DNA of 64,000 bases from Vicinamibacterales bacterium (GTDB lineage: Bacteria > Acidobacteriota > Vicinamibacteria > Vicinamibacterales > UBA2999): positions 1 to 64,000 of the forward strand of contig JBAZYO010000007.1 in the NCBI GenBank assembly GCA_041659285.1. Reading direction: 5' to 3'. Under the pieces are notes generated by a model. That model was not told where the DNA came from and ran no database searches. It saw only the letters and a program-made list of their open reading frames with translations. Each line of letters opens with the position of its first letter. The stretch's first letter is position 1. The position numbers were made by a program, and so were the translations under genes. Positions 25,162 through 32,899 of the stretch are shown piece after piece.

Positions 25162-26897
25162 GCGACCTCCTCGAGCGAGGCCTGCGATTCCGCAATCTGG
25201 CGGTAGACGTCGCACGTCTGCAGCAGCTCCGCGTGCGGGCCGATGCCGGCGACCCGGCCATCGTCCAGGACAACAATCCGGTCGGCGTTCATCACGGTAC
25301 CGATGCGCTGGGAGACGATGAACACCGTGGCCTCGGCGAGGTCAGCCTTCAGCGCGGCGCGCAGCTTGGCGTCGGTCGCGAAGTCGAGCGCCGAGAAGCT
25401 GTCGTCGAACACGTAGATCCCGCCGCGGCGCACCAGCGCCCGCGCCATCGCCAGGCGCTGCTTCTGGCCTCCCGACAGGTTGATGCCGCCCTGCGACACC
25501 GGCGAGGCGTAGCCCTCCGGCATGCGGTCGATGAACTCGGCCGCCTGCGCCACCGTGGCCGCGCGACGCATCTCGTCGTCGGTGGCGCCTTCGAACCCGA
25601 AGGCGATGTTGCTGGCGATGGTGCCCGAGAACAGCACGGCCTTCTGGGGCACGAACCCGATCCTGGCGCGCAGGTCTTCCTGCCGCATGTCCCTGACATC
25701 GACACCATCGACCAGCACGCGGCCCTCGGCCACGTCGTAGAAGCGAGGGATGAGGCCGGCGAGCGTGGACTTGCCGGAGCCGGTGCCGCCGATGACCGCG
25801 GTCACCTCCCCCGGCTTCGCCGTGAACGACACGTGACAGAGCGCCGGTTCTTCAGCCCCCGGATACTGGAACGTCACGTCCTGGAACTCGACGTGGCCCA
25901 TGGTCCGGCTGAAGCCGGACGCCACCTTCACGCCCTCCGCCGGATCGTTGACGTCGGGCACGACGTCGAGCACCTCGTTGATGCGCTCGGCCGACGCGGC
26001 CGCGCGCGGCAGCATCACGAACACCGCCGTGACCATGAACACGGCCATCAGGATCTGGATGGCGTACTGCAGCGACGCCATCATCGCCCCGACGTGCATC
26101 TCGCCGGCGTCGATGCGCAGGCTGCCGAACCAGATGATCAGCACGCTGGTCAGGTTCATCATGAAGAACATGGTCGGCATCAGCAGCGCGACCAGGCGGT
26201 TGACCGAGATCGCGGTGCCGGTGACGTCGCGATTGGCCGCGTCGAAGCGGCGGCTTTCGTGGGCGCCGCGATCGAAGGCGCGAATCACGCGGACGCCGCT
26301 CAGGCCCTCGTCGAGCACCAGGTTGAGCCGGTCGATCTTGACCTGCATCTGCTGGAACAGCGGCACCGCCTTGCGCATGATCAGGAAGAAGACCACCGCC
26401 AGGACCGGGATCACCGCGATCAGCACGCGCGCCAGCCGGGCGTCCTGCGACAGCGACAGCACCACGCCGCCAATCGCCATCATCGGCGCCGTAATCGCCA
26501 TGCCCAGCAGCATCAGCGTCACCTGCTGCACCTGCGTGGTGTCGTTGGTGGTGCGGGTGATGAGCGACGCCGTGCTGAAGTGATCGAACTGGTGCACGGA
26601 GAAGTGCGCCACCCGATCGAAGATGCGGCCGCGGACCACGCGGCCAAAGCCGGTGGCGACCTGCGCGGTGAAGAAGCTGCCCGCCACCGCGGCGACGGTG
26701 CCGACAATGGCGACCAGCAGCATCACGCCGCCGATCTTCAGGATTTGATCGGTATCGCCCGGCACGATGCCGTGGTCGACGATGTCGGCCATCAGCCGGG
26801 GGAGATACAGGTTGGCCAGCGACTGGGCAAAGGCGAGCCCCATCACCATCGCGACCGCCGCACGGAATGGTCGCAGGAACCGAAACAGCTTCAGCAT
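25158..26897 (-). CDS. ABC exporter half-transporter, degenerate-site subunit
   Basis: 579 aa. A six-helix exporter domain, then a nucleotide-binding domain with Walker A GGTGSGKST, signature LSGGQKQR, and Walker B YVFDDSFSALD. The usual catalytic Glu after the Walker B Asp is an Asp here, the hallmark of the degenerate site in heterodimeric ABC exporters. The linker between the two domains contains VASGFSRT, encoded by a palindromic REP-like element (25903-25920), an in-frame insertion. Start at 26897, 29 nt after the OYE gene. Confidence 0.93.
   Translation of the reverse strand: MLKLFRFLRPFRAAVAMVMGLAFAQSLANLYLPRLMADIVDHGIVPGDTDQILKIGGVMLLVAIVGTVAAVAGSFFTAQVATGFGRVVRGRIFDRVAHFSVHQFDHFSTASLITRTTNDTTQVQQVTLMLLGMAITAPMMAIGGVVLSLSQDARLARVLIAVIPVLAVVFFLIMRKAVPLFQQMQVKIDRLNLVLDEGLSGVRVIRAFDRGAHESRRFDAANRDVTGTAISVNRLVALLMPTMFFMMNLTSVLIIWFGSLRIDAGEMHVGAMMASLQYAIQILMAVFMVTAVFVMLPRAAASAERINEVLDVVPDVNDPAEGVKVASGFSRTMGHVEFQDVTFQYPGAEEPALCHVSFTAKPGEVTAVIGGTGSGKSTLAGLIPRFYDVAEGRVLVDGVDVRDMRQEDLRARIGFVPQKAVLFSGTIASNIAFGFEGATDDEMRRAATVAQAAEFIDRMPEGYASPVSQGGINLSGGQKQRLAMARALVRRGGIYVFDDSFSALDFATDAKLRAALKADLAEATVFIVSQRIGTVMNADRIVVLDDGRVAGIGPHAELLQTCDVYRQIAESQASLEEVA
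25903..25920. repeat. REP-like palindrome inside the ABC exporter gene
   Basis: GTCCGGCT (25903-25910), GA, AGCCGGAC (25913-25920), followed by GCCACC. In frame it encodes part of VASGFSRT, in the linker between the transmembrane and ATPase domains. Confidence 0.75.
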
Positions 26898-26926
26898 GGG
26901 GGTTCAAGAATATGCGAACCGGCCCC

Positions 26927-28027
26927 CTATGGACGAGCCGGCTGTCGTGCTTTGGCGTCCTTGGGACCGGCGCGGAGATACTGCGCCGGCCACGTGACTT
27001 CCTGGCCCAGCTCCCGGGCCGCGCGCAGCGGGAAGTACGGGTCGCGCAGCAGCTCCCTCGCGATCAGGACGGCGTCCGCCTGGCCACTCGCGACGATCTG
27101 CTCGGCCTGCGCCGGCTCGGTGATCAGGCCGACCGCACCGGTAAGGATGCCCGCCTCGCGCCGGATGCGCTCCGCGAACGGCGCCTGGTAGCCCGGCCCC
27201 AGCGGGATCGTCGCCTGCGCGGCGTTGCCGCCCGATGAGCAGTCAATGAAGTCCACGCCAAGCGGCTTGAGCTGGCGCGCCAGCTCAAGCGACTGCTCGA
27301 TGTCCCACCCGCCTTCAATCCAGTCGGTGGCCGAGATGCGAACGAACAGCGGCAGTTGCTCCGGCCACACGCCGCGGACGGCGGTGACGACTTCTCGAAC
27401 GAGTCGCGTGCGGTTCTCAAACGAGCCGCCGTACGCGTCGGCCCGCTGATTACTGAGCGGCGACAGGAACTCGTGCAGCAGGTAACCATGCGCGGCGTGG
27501 ATCTCGATCACCCTGAACCCGGCCTGGTGGGCGCGGCGGGCCGCCTCCACGAACGCGGCGGTCACCCTCGTGATACCGTCCAGCGAGAGCTCGGACGGCA
27601 CCGGGTAATTGCCGGCGAACGCAATGGCGCTGGGCGCCAGTACGTCCGGCCATCCACCCTCAGCCTCGGGCACCGCACCGTTCCCGCTCCACGGTCGATA
27701 CGTGCTCGCCTTCCGCCCGGCGTGCGCCAGTTGCATGCCGGCGACGCTGCCCTGCTCGTGAATGAAGCGGACGATGCGGGCGAGCGGCTCGATGTGCTCG
27801 TCTTTCCAGATGCCGAGGTCCTCGGGGCTGATGCGCCCTTCCGGCGTCACCGCCGTGGCCTCGGTGAACACCAGGCCTGCCCCGCCAACGGCGCGGCTGC
27901 CGAGGTGCACCAGGTGCCAGTCGTTGGCGAAGCCGTCGGTGCTCGAGTACTCGCACATCGGCGATACGAACACGCGATTGGCAAAGGTCAAGTCGCGGAT
28001 GGACAGCGGATCGAACAGGTGAGGCAT
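26927..28027 (-). CDS. NADH:flavin oxidoreductase, Old Yellow Enzyme family (YqjM-like)
   Basis: 366 aa from ATG 28027. FMN-binding TIM barrel of the thermophilic-like OYE class: N-terminal LFDPLSIRDLTFANRVFVSP with the redox-tuning Cys in MCEYS, His pair region HAAHGYLLHEFLSPLSNQR, then YGGSFENR, and an FMN-phosphate region with ARELLRDPYFPLRAARELG at the end. It reduces activated C=C bonds of enones or nitro compounds with NAD(P)H in the cytoplasm. It follows the ThDP enzyme gene by 20 nt on the same strand, so the two probably share a transcript. Confidence 0.92.
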   Translation of the reverse strand: MPHLFDPLSIRDLTFANRVFVSPMCEYSSTDGFANDWHLVHLGSRAVGGAGLVFTEATAVTPEGRISPEDLGIWKDEHIEPLARIVRFIHEQGSVAGMQLAHAGRKASTYRPWSGNGAVPEAEGGWPDVLAPSAIAFAGNYPVPSELSLDGITRVTAAFVEAARRAHQAGFRVIEIHAAHGYLLHEFLSPLSNQRADAYGGSFENRTRLVREVVTAVRGVWPEQLPLFVRISATDWIEGGWDIEQSLELARQLKPLGVDFIDCSSGGNAAQATIPLGPGYQAPFAERIRREAGILTGAVGLITEPAQAEQIVASGQADAVLIARELLRDPYFPLRAARELGQEVTWPAQYLRAGPKDAKARQPARP

Positions 28028-28047
28028 AAGGGAATTATGCCGCCACA

Positions 28048-29652
28048 TCAGAACATCAACTTGTAATCCGCGTAGTTCACCGGCACGCCCACCACCAGGC
28101 TGCGCCGCTCGGTGACGGCCCGGCGCACCGCCGTCGCCAGCTCCTCGGGGTGGGCGGTGCGCAGCGCCTGCACGCCGCACGCCTCGGCCATCTTCACCGT
28201 GTCGATGCGCCCGAACTCCATGCGGTACGACGGCAGCTTGCGGCTCTCCTGCGCCAGCTTGATCAGCGAGTAGCTGCCGTCTTCCAGCACGATGGTCACA
28301 AACGGCGCGCCCACGCGCTCCGCGGTCTCGAGCTCCTGCGCGTTCATCGAGAAGCCGCCGTCGCCCACCGCCGCGAGCACCGGCGCATCCGGGCACGCGA
28401 GCTTCGCGCCAATCGCCGCGCTCAGCCCGTAGGCCATGCCCGACAAGCCGTTGGACATCCAGAACGTGCCGGGTTGCCGGCTGGGCCAGAACTGCCCGAA
28501 CAGGTACTTGTGGGACCCGACGTCGGTGGTGACGATGGTGGAGGCCGGCACCGCCTCGGACAAGGCGCGGATGATGTCGCCCGGCCACATCGTCTCGGGC
28601 GTGGCCGATTGCCCGGTCAGCAGGTCGCGGCGCCTGCGCTGGAACGTCTCGAAGGGCTGGTCCCACACCCGAGGCGCGTTGCCCGCGATCATGGCGTCGA
28701 TGAACGCGGCGTGATCGACCAGCTCCGTCCCCGCCGGGATGAAGCCGCCGACGTTGGGCGCCTCGAGCACCCAGTGGATGGGCAACTCGGTGTGCCACAG
28801 CTTGTCGATCTCCACGGGATCGAGACCGAGCCCGATCAGGAGGTCGGAGGACTTGAGCGCCTCCACCATCAATCCATCCGCCGCCATGCCGCTGATCACG
28901 CCCACGAAGTTCGCGGACGACTCGTCGACGATGCCTTTGAGCTTCGGGGTGACGGCGACCGGGAGGTTCCACTCAAGCAGCCACTTGCGGATGCGCGCGG
29001 CATTGGCGGTGCCGGCGCCGAGGCCGATGAGCACGAGCGGGCGTTCCGCGCGGGCGAGGCGATCGCGGAGTTCGGCGGCTTTCGCGATGGCATTCCGGCC
29101 CCCCATAAAGGGGGGCCCTACAGGGGTGACGGGAGTGGTGGAGGTGGTGGAGGTTACCGGCTTGAGCGCTTCGCGCGCGGAGAGCGTGAGGAACGACGCG
29201 CCATACGGGCGCTCCATGCACGCCGCCAGCGCGCGCGGCACCAGCTCGCCCGCGTTGGCCTGCGTGACCTTCTCCGCCACGCGGCAGATCGGGCGATAGC
29301 TGTCGTGCAACGGCAGCAGTTGATGGGTGTGGCTGGGCGGGAATTCGTCCGGGAGCTGCGCCGTGATGGCCAGCAGCGGCTCCTGGTCGAGATACGCGCT
29401 CGCGATCGGCAGCATCAGGTTGGCGGCGCCCGGCCCCAGCGTGGCCAGCACCACGCCGGGCTGGCCGCGGAGCTTGCCGTGGACGGCCGCCGCGATGCCG
29501 GCATTGGCCTCGTGACGCATCAACACGAAGTCGATGCCCACCTGGCGGCATTCATCGATCAGGACCAGCACTTCTCCACCGGGCAGGCCGAACACCCGAT
29601 CGATGCCCGCTTCCGCAAGCGCCTTCGCCACCGCTGCCGCCGTCGTCGTCAT
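28048..29652 (-). CDS. ThDP-dependent enzyme, acetolactate-synthase-like large subunit
   Basis: 534 aa. Pyrimidine-binding domain with the activating Glu in RHEANAG (E48) and FGLPGGE. C-terminal pyrophosphate-binding domain with GDGGFSMNAQELETA. Where most family members have L-N-N/D after this motif, this one reads VLEDGSYSLI, so a usual Asn metal ligand appears replaced by Glu. Between the first two domains lies TPVTPVGPPFMGGRN, encoded by a palindromic insertion (29097-29117). With no small regulatory subunit nearby it may be a catabolic decarboxylase, lyase or oxidase rather than IlvB. Head of a run of leftward genes including OYE. Confidence 0.85.
   Translation of the reverse strand: MTTTAAAVAKALAEAGIDRVFGLPGGEVLVLIDECRQVGIDFVLMRHEANAGIAAAVHGKLRGQPGVVLATLGPGAANLMLPIASAYLDQEPLLAITAQLPDEFPPSHTHQLLPLHDSYRPICRVAEKVTQANAGELVPRALAACMERPYGASFLTLSAREALKPVTSTTSTTPVTPVGPPFMGGRNAIAKAAELRDRLARAERPLVLIGLGAGTANAARIRKWLLEWNLPVAVTPKLKGIVDESSANFVGVISGMAADGLMVEALKSSDLLIGLGLDPVEIDKLWHTELPIHWVLEAPNVGGFIPAGTELVDHAAFIDAMIAGNAPRVWDQPFETFQRRRRDLLTGQSATPETMWPGDIIRALSEAVPASTIVTTDVGSHKYLFGQFWPSRQPGTFWMSNGLSGMAYGLSAAIGAKLACPDAPVLAAVGDGGFSMNAQELETAERVGAPFVTIVLEDGSYSLIKLAQESRKLPSYRMEFGRIDTVKMAEACGVQALRTAHPEELATAVRRAVTERRSLVVGVPVNYADYKLMF
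29097..29117. repeat. GC palindrome inserted in the ThDP-enzyme gene
   Basis: GGCCCCCC (29097-29104), ATAAA, GGGGGGCC (29110-29117), followed by CTACAG. The CTACA tail matches the tails of the other REP-like copies. It is translated in frame as part of PVGPPFMGGR between protein domains. Confidence 0.7.
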
Positions 29653-29696
29653 GGCGGCATTGTATGACGCCAGGAAGCCCCGGCGTTCGGCTCCGG

Positions 29697-32153
29697 CTAA
29701 CTCAGCACCTGTTTCAGGGCCTTGAGCAGCGTGGCGGAGGTGAACGGCTTGGGCAGGAAGTGCTGGACCTGCGCGCTGGCGGCGCGCGCGGCGTGCTCGT
29801 TGGCGCTGATGCCGCTGACGGCGATGATCGGCACCGTCGAGTCGATGCGCGACATCGCCTGGATGGTCGGCACGCCGTCGAGCACCGGCATGGTCATGTC
29901 CATCAGGACCGCGGCAATCGTTCGGGAGTGCGCGCCAAAGCTGGCGATGGCCTCCGCCCCATCCGACGCCAGCAGCACGCGATAGCCGTTGGCCTCGAGG
30001 GTGCGCCGCGCGATCATGCGGATCGCCGCCTCGTCATCGACCACCAGCACCGTTTGCCCGCTGCCCTGCGGCTTCGACGCCGTCTCGCCGATCGAGCCGG
30101 CGACACCTTCGCCGTGAGAGGCGGGCAGGTAGATGCGGAAGCGGGCGCCGTGCCCGGGCTCGCTGGTCGCGCGAATGTAGCCGCCATGGCTCTTCACGAT
30201 CGTGAGCGAGGTGGAGAGCCCGAGGCCGGTGCCCTTGCCGGGCTCCTTGGTGGTGAAGAACGGATCGAAAATCCGATCGACGATGTCGGCCGCGATGCCT
30301 TCGCCGGTGTCGAGCACCTCGATCATCACGTAGGCGCCATGCGGCAGGTCGGAAGGCGCCGCCGGGTCGCGGCCGTCGAGGAGGACCAGCTCGGCGGCGA
30401 TCGACAGCTGGCCGCCCGTCGGCATCGCATCCCGCGCGTTCACGCAGAGGTTGAGCAACACCTGGTGAAACTGGGTCGGGTCGCCGACGATCGGCGGCAG
30501 GCCGAGATCAACGCGGGTGCGGATGCCGATCGTCTTCGGCAGGGTGTCGCGGGCGATGCGCTCGACCTCGGCCACCAATTCGATCACGTCGATCTCGACG
30601 CGGCGGCCTTCCATGCCGCGGGCGAACGACAGCACCTGCCGCACCATCTCGGAGCCGCGCCGCGCGCTGTCGTTGATGGTGGCCAGCACCTCGCGATCGC
30701 GCGGATCGGTCATGTGGTCCTTGAGCAACTCGATCGCCAGCATGATCGGCGTCAGCACGTTGTTGAGGTCGTGGGCAATGCCGCCGGCCAGGGTGCCGAT
30801 GCTTTCCAGGCGCTGGGCGCGGTAGAACTGGCGCTCCAGCTCCCGGCGTTCGGTCACGTCGGTGTTGATCGACAGCACGCTGCGGGGCCGGCCCTCCCGG
30901 TCGCGCACCAGCGTCCACCGGCTCTCGACGATCACCGGCCGCCGGTGCTTGTTGATCACCTTCAGCTCGCCGGTCCACTCGCCGGTGCGGATCACGACTT
31001 CGTAGGCGTGGAGGGCGTCGGCGGCATCGCTGTCGGCGTAGAACACCTCGGCGACCGTGCGGCCGACGGCCTCCTCCGCCGTCCACCCGTAGAGGCGCTC
31101 GGCGCTCTTGTTCCAGTAGGTCAGCCGGCGGTCGAGGTCGCTGACGATGATGGCGTCCTGGGCCTTGTCGAGCAACGACGCCTGCTCGTGCAGGCGCCGG
31201 TTCGCCCGCTGCTGGCGGCCCAGCATCACGATGCCGGCGGCGCACGCCAGCGCGATGAAGGCGCTGGCCAGCGTCGCCGTCACGTAATGCGTGCGCGCGC
31301 GCCGGCGGACCGGCGCGAACGCGTCCGTTTCCGACGTGCCAACGGTCACGATGATCGGGTAGTCCTGCATCGTCCGATAGCTGAACACCCGGAGCTGCCC
31401 GTCCACCGCACCCGAACCGATGTAGTTGCCGATCGGCCGCTTCGCGTGCTCGACGAACAGCTGCGATTGGGGAATGGCCGCTCCAAACTCGATCGTCGGG
31501 CCCCTTCGCCGGGCCAGGGTGACGCCGTTCGCCAGCACGAGCGACATGATGTCGCTCGGCCCCATCGTGGTGTTCTCGAACAGTTCGGTCAGGTAGCGCG
31601 GCTCGATGGCGATATGGACGACGCCGCCAAACGAGCCGTCTGGCTTGTTGCGCCGACGCGTCAGGGTGATCGCCCAGCGGCCGCTGACCCGGCCCAGGAC
31701 GGGAGGCATTATCAGCAGGGCTTTGGAGTCGCGACGCTGGTGGGTCTTGAACGATTCGCCTTCCGAGAAGTTGGTCTCCACGAATTCCTGGCTCGCCTCG
31801 ACCAAGTCGCCGCGCTCGTCGGTCACGCCGATGAAGGTGATCCACCGTTCGCCGGACATCGCGGGCCCGATGAGCTGCCTGATCGGGACGCGGGGACCGG
31901 GCTGCTCGTACTGGCTTTTGATGACGAGCAGGAATCGATCGAGCCCCTTGAGCAGTTGATGGGTGTGCATATCGAGCGCCAACGCCAGGTTGGCGTTCTT
32001 GCTGAACTCGCTCGATGTGGCTTCAATCCGCTCATTGCGGGCGCGATCGATCGTGTAGACCCAGATGCCGGCGATCAACAGCAGCCCGAACCCCGCAATC
32101 GCCAGCCTGCCGAGTGGAATCCTTGCGCCGATGCTGCGGATGGTAGTCGACAA
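29697..32153 (-). CDS. Hybrid sensor histidine kinase with PAS and receiver domains
   Basis: 818 aa. Start is a TTG at 32153; no ATG or GTG is in place near the first membrane helix. TM1 at about 15-34, a large Cache-like periplasmic domain (36-285), TM2 at 290-312. Then a PAS domain (AQDAIIVSDLDRRLTYWNKS to VTERRELERQ), HisKA with H461 in GGIAHDLNN, HATPase (LLNLCVNARDAM, GTGLGLSTSLTIVKSHGGYI), and a C-terminal receiver domain with LMDMTMPVLDG. Partner regulator not adjacent. Probably a multi-step phosphorelay input kinase sensing a small ligand in the periplasm. Confidence 0.9.
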   Translation of the reverse strand: MSTTIRSIGARIPLGRLAIAGFGLLLIAGIWVYTIDRARNERIEATSSEFSKNANLALALDMHTHQLLKGLDRFLLVIKSQYEQPGPRVPIRQLIGPAMSGERWITFIGVTDERGDLVEASQEFVETNFSEGESFKTHQRRDSKALLIMPPVLGRVSGRWAITLTRRRNKPDGSFGGVVHIAIEPRYLTELFENTTMGPSDIMSLVLANGVTLARRRGPTIEFGAAIPQSQLFVEHAKRPIGNYIGSGAVDGQLRVFSYRTMQDYPIIVTVGTSETDAFAPVRRRARTHYVTATLASAFIALACAAGIVMLGRQQRANRRLHEQASLLDKAQDAIIVSDLDRRLTYWNKSAERLYGWTAEEAVGRTVAEVFYADSDAADALHAYEVVIRTGEWTGELKVINKHRRPVIVESRWTLVRDREGRPRSVLSINTDVTERRELERQFYRAQRLESIGTLAGGIAHDLNNVLTPIMLAIELLKDHMTDPRDREVLATINDSARRGSEMVRQVLSFARGMEGRRVEIDVIELVAEVERIARDTLPKTIGIRTRVDLGLPPIVGDPTQFHQVLLNLCVNARDAMPTGGQLSIAAELVLLDGRDPAAPSDLPHGAYVMIEVLDTGEGIAADIVDRIFDPFFTTKEPGKGTGLGLSTSLTIVKSHGGYIRATSEPGHGARFRIYLPASHGEGVAGSIGETASKPQGSGQTVLVVDDEAAIRMIARRTLEANGYRVLLASDGAEAIASFGAHSRTIAAVLMDMTMPVLDGVPTIQAMSRIDSTVPIIAVSGISANEHAARAASAQVQHFLPKPFTSATLLKALKQVLS

Positions 32154-32181
32154 TTCCTGAAGTGAGTATGCACCGAAGTGG

Positions 32182-32202
32182 GGCGGGCCGGTGTGGCCCG
32201 CC
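32182..32202 (-). terminator. Hairpin downstream of the lectin-like gene
   Basis: GGCGGGCC (32182-32189), loop GGTGT, GGCCCGCC (32195-32202), 15 nt beyond the lectin-like stop at 32217. No T-run. Confidence 0.5.
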
Positions 32203-32216
32203 TCTCCCGGTTGCTG

Positions 32217-32858
32217 TTACTTCGCGGCGAAGCAGTAGAAGTAGCCTTCACCGCCCGTGGGGCGCAGGTGTTCGAGACCGCACCCCTTCGACGGATGCGC
32301 GGAGTGCCATGAGGTGGGGTTGGCGCCGCCACCCTGTCGATCGAAGTGCCCCACCGTGGCGCTCGAATCACCGGCGGAGCTCGTCCAGTTGTTGCAGGTC
32401 GCGCCGGACAGCGTGCCGTCGAGGTTGGTCCCGGTGAGGATGTCGTGCTGGTTCGGCGTGTCGCCGCGGCCCTTCACGACCTCGCCCTTTTCGGTCAGCG
32501 AGTTTTCCTTCGACAGCTTGTTGTTGTCGCTGTGCAGATCGGCGACGCTGGCCGCCACCTGCACGCCCTTGGCGTTGAACCACGGGCCGGCGCCAATGCG
32601 GTCCTTCGCGTTCACGGCCGGCTGACCATTGGCCGCCGTCGCACTGAGGTAGGCCCGCCACACGCGGTTGCCGGCCCCGGCCGCCTTGGCCAGTGCCGCG
32701 CAGTGCGCGTCGGCGCCGGCAAGGCCACCCAGGTCGGCGCCCTTCCCGGGACCGACGCTGGTAATGAAGAAGCTCATCGTGTTGCCCTGCGCCGTCACCG
32801 CCGGCGCGTTAGGGGCCACCAAGGCGAGTGCAAAACCAAGAACAACGATCCGTTTCAT
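32217..32858 (-). CDS. Secreted C-type-lectin-like protein
   Basis: 213 aa from ATG 32858, with a signal peptide (VVLGFALALVAPNAPAVTAQ). The mature part starts MSFFITSVGPGKGADLGGLA, has a conserved AHCAALAKAAGA helix and Trp-rich strands (WRAYLS, PWFNAKG, CNNWTSS), and ends in GEGYFYCFAAK. Six or so Cys/Trp positions fit the small C-type-lectin-like (DUF1554-type) fold seen in secreted bacterial proteins. It probably binds a surface or matrix component; ligand unknown. It lies 41 nt after the propeller-protein gene on the same strand, with a REP-like palindrome in the gap. Confidence 0.7.
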   Translation of the reverse strand: MKRIVVLGFALALVAPNAPAVTAQGNTMSFFITSVGPGKGADLGGLAGADAHCAALAKAAGAGNRVWRAYLSATAANGQPAVNAKDRIGAGPWFNAKGVQVAASVADLHSDNNKLSKENSLTEKGEVVKGRGDTPNQHDILTGTNLDGTLSGATCNNWTSSAGDSSATVGHFDRQGGGANPTSWHSAHPSKGCGLEHLRPTGGEGYFYCFAAK

Positions 32859-32874
32859 GTCCGTCCTCCCAAAA

Positions 32875-32892
32875 CTCCGCCTGAAGGCGGAG
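32875..32892. repeat. REP-like palindrome between two genes
   Basis: CTCCGCCT (32875-32882), GA, AGGCGGAG (32885-32892), followed by GCTACAAC. Located between the stop of the propeller-protein gene and the start of the lectin-like gene. Confidence 0.7.
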
Positions 32893-32899
32893 GCTACAA

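Noticed and set aside
28048..29652. Calling the ThDP enzyme ilvB
   Set aside because: No small subunit or branched-chain genes nearby, a non-standard metal-ligand position, and an Old Yellow Enzyme neighbour. Only the superfamily is safe.
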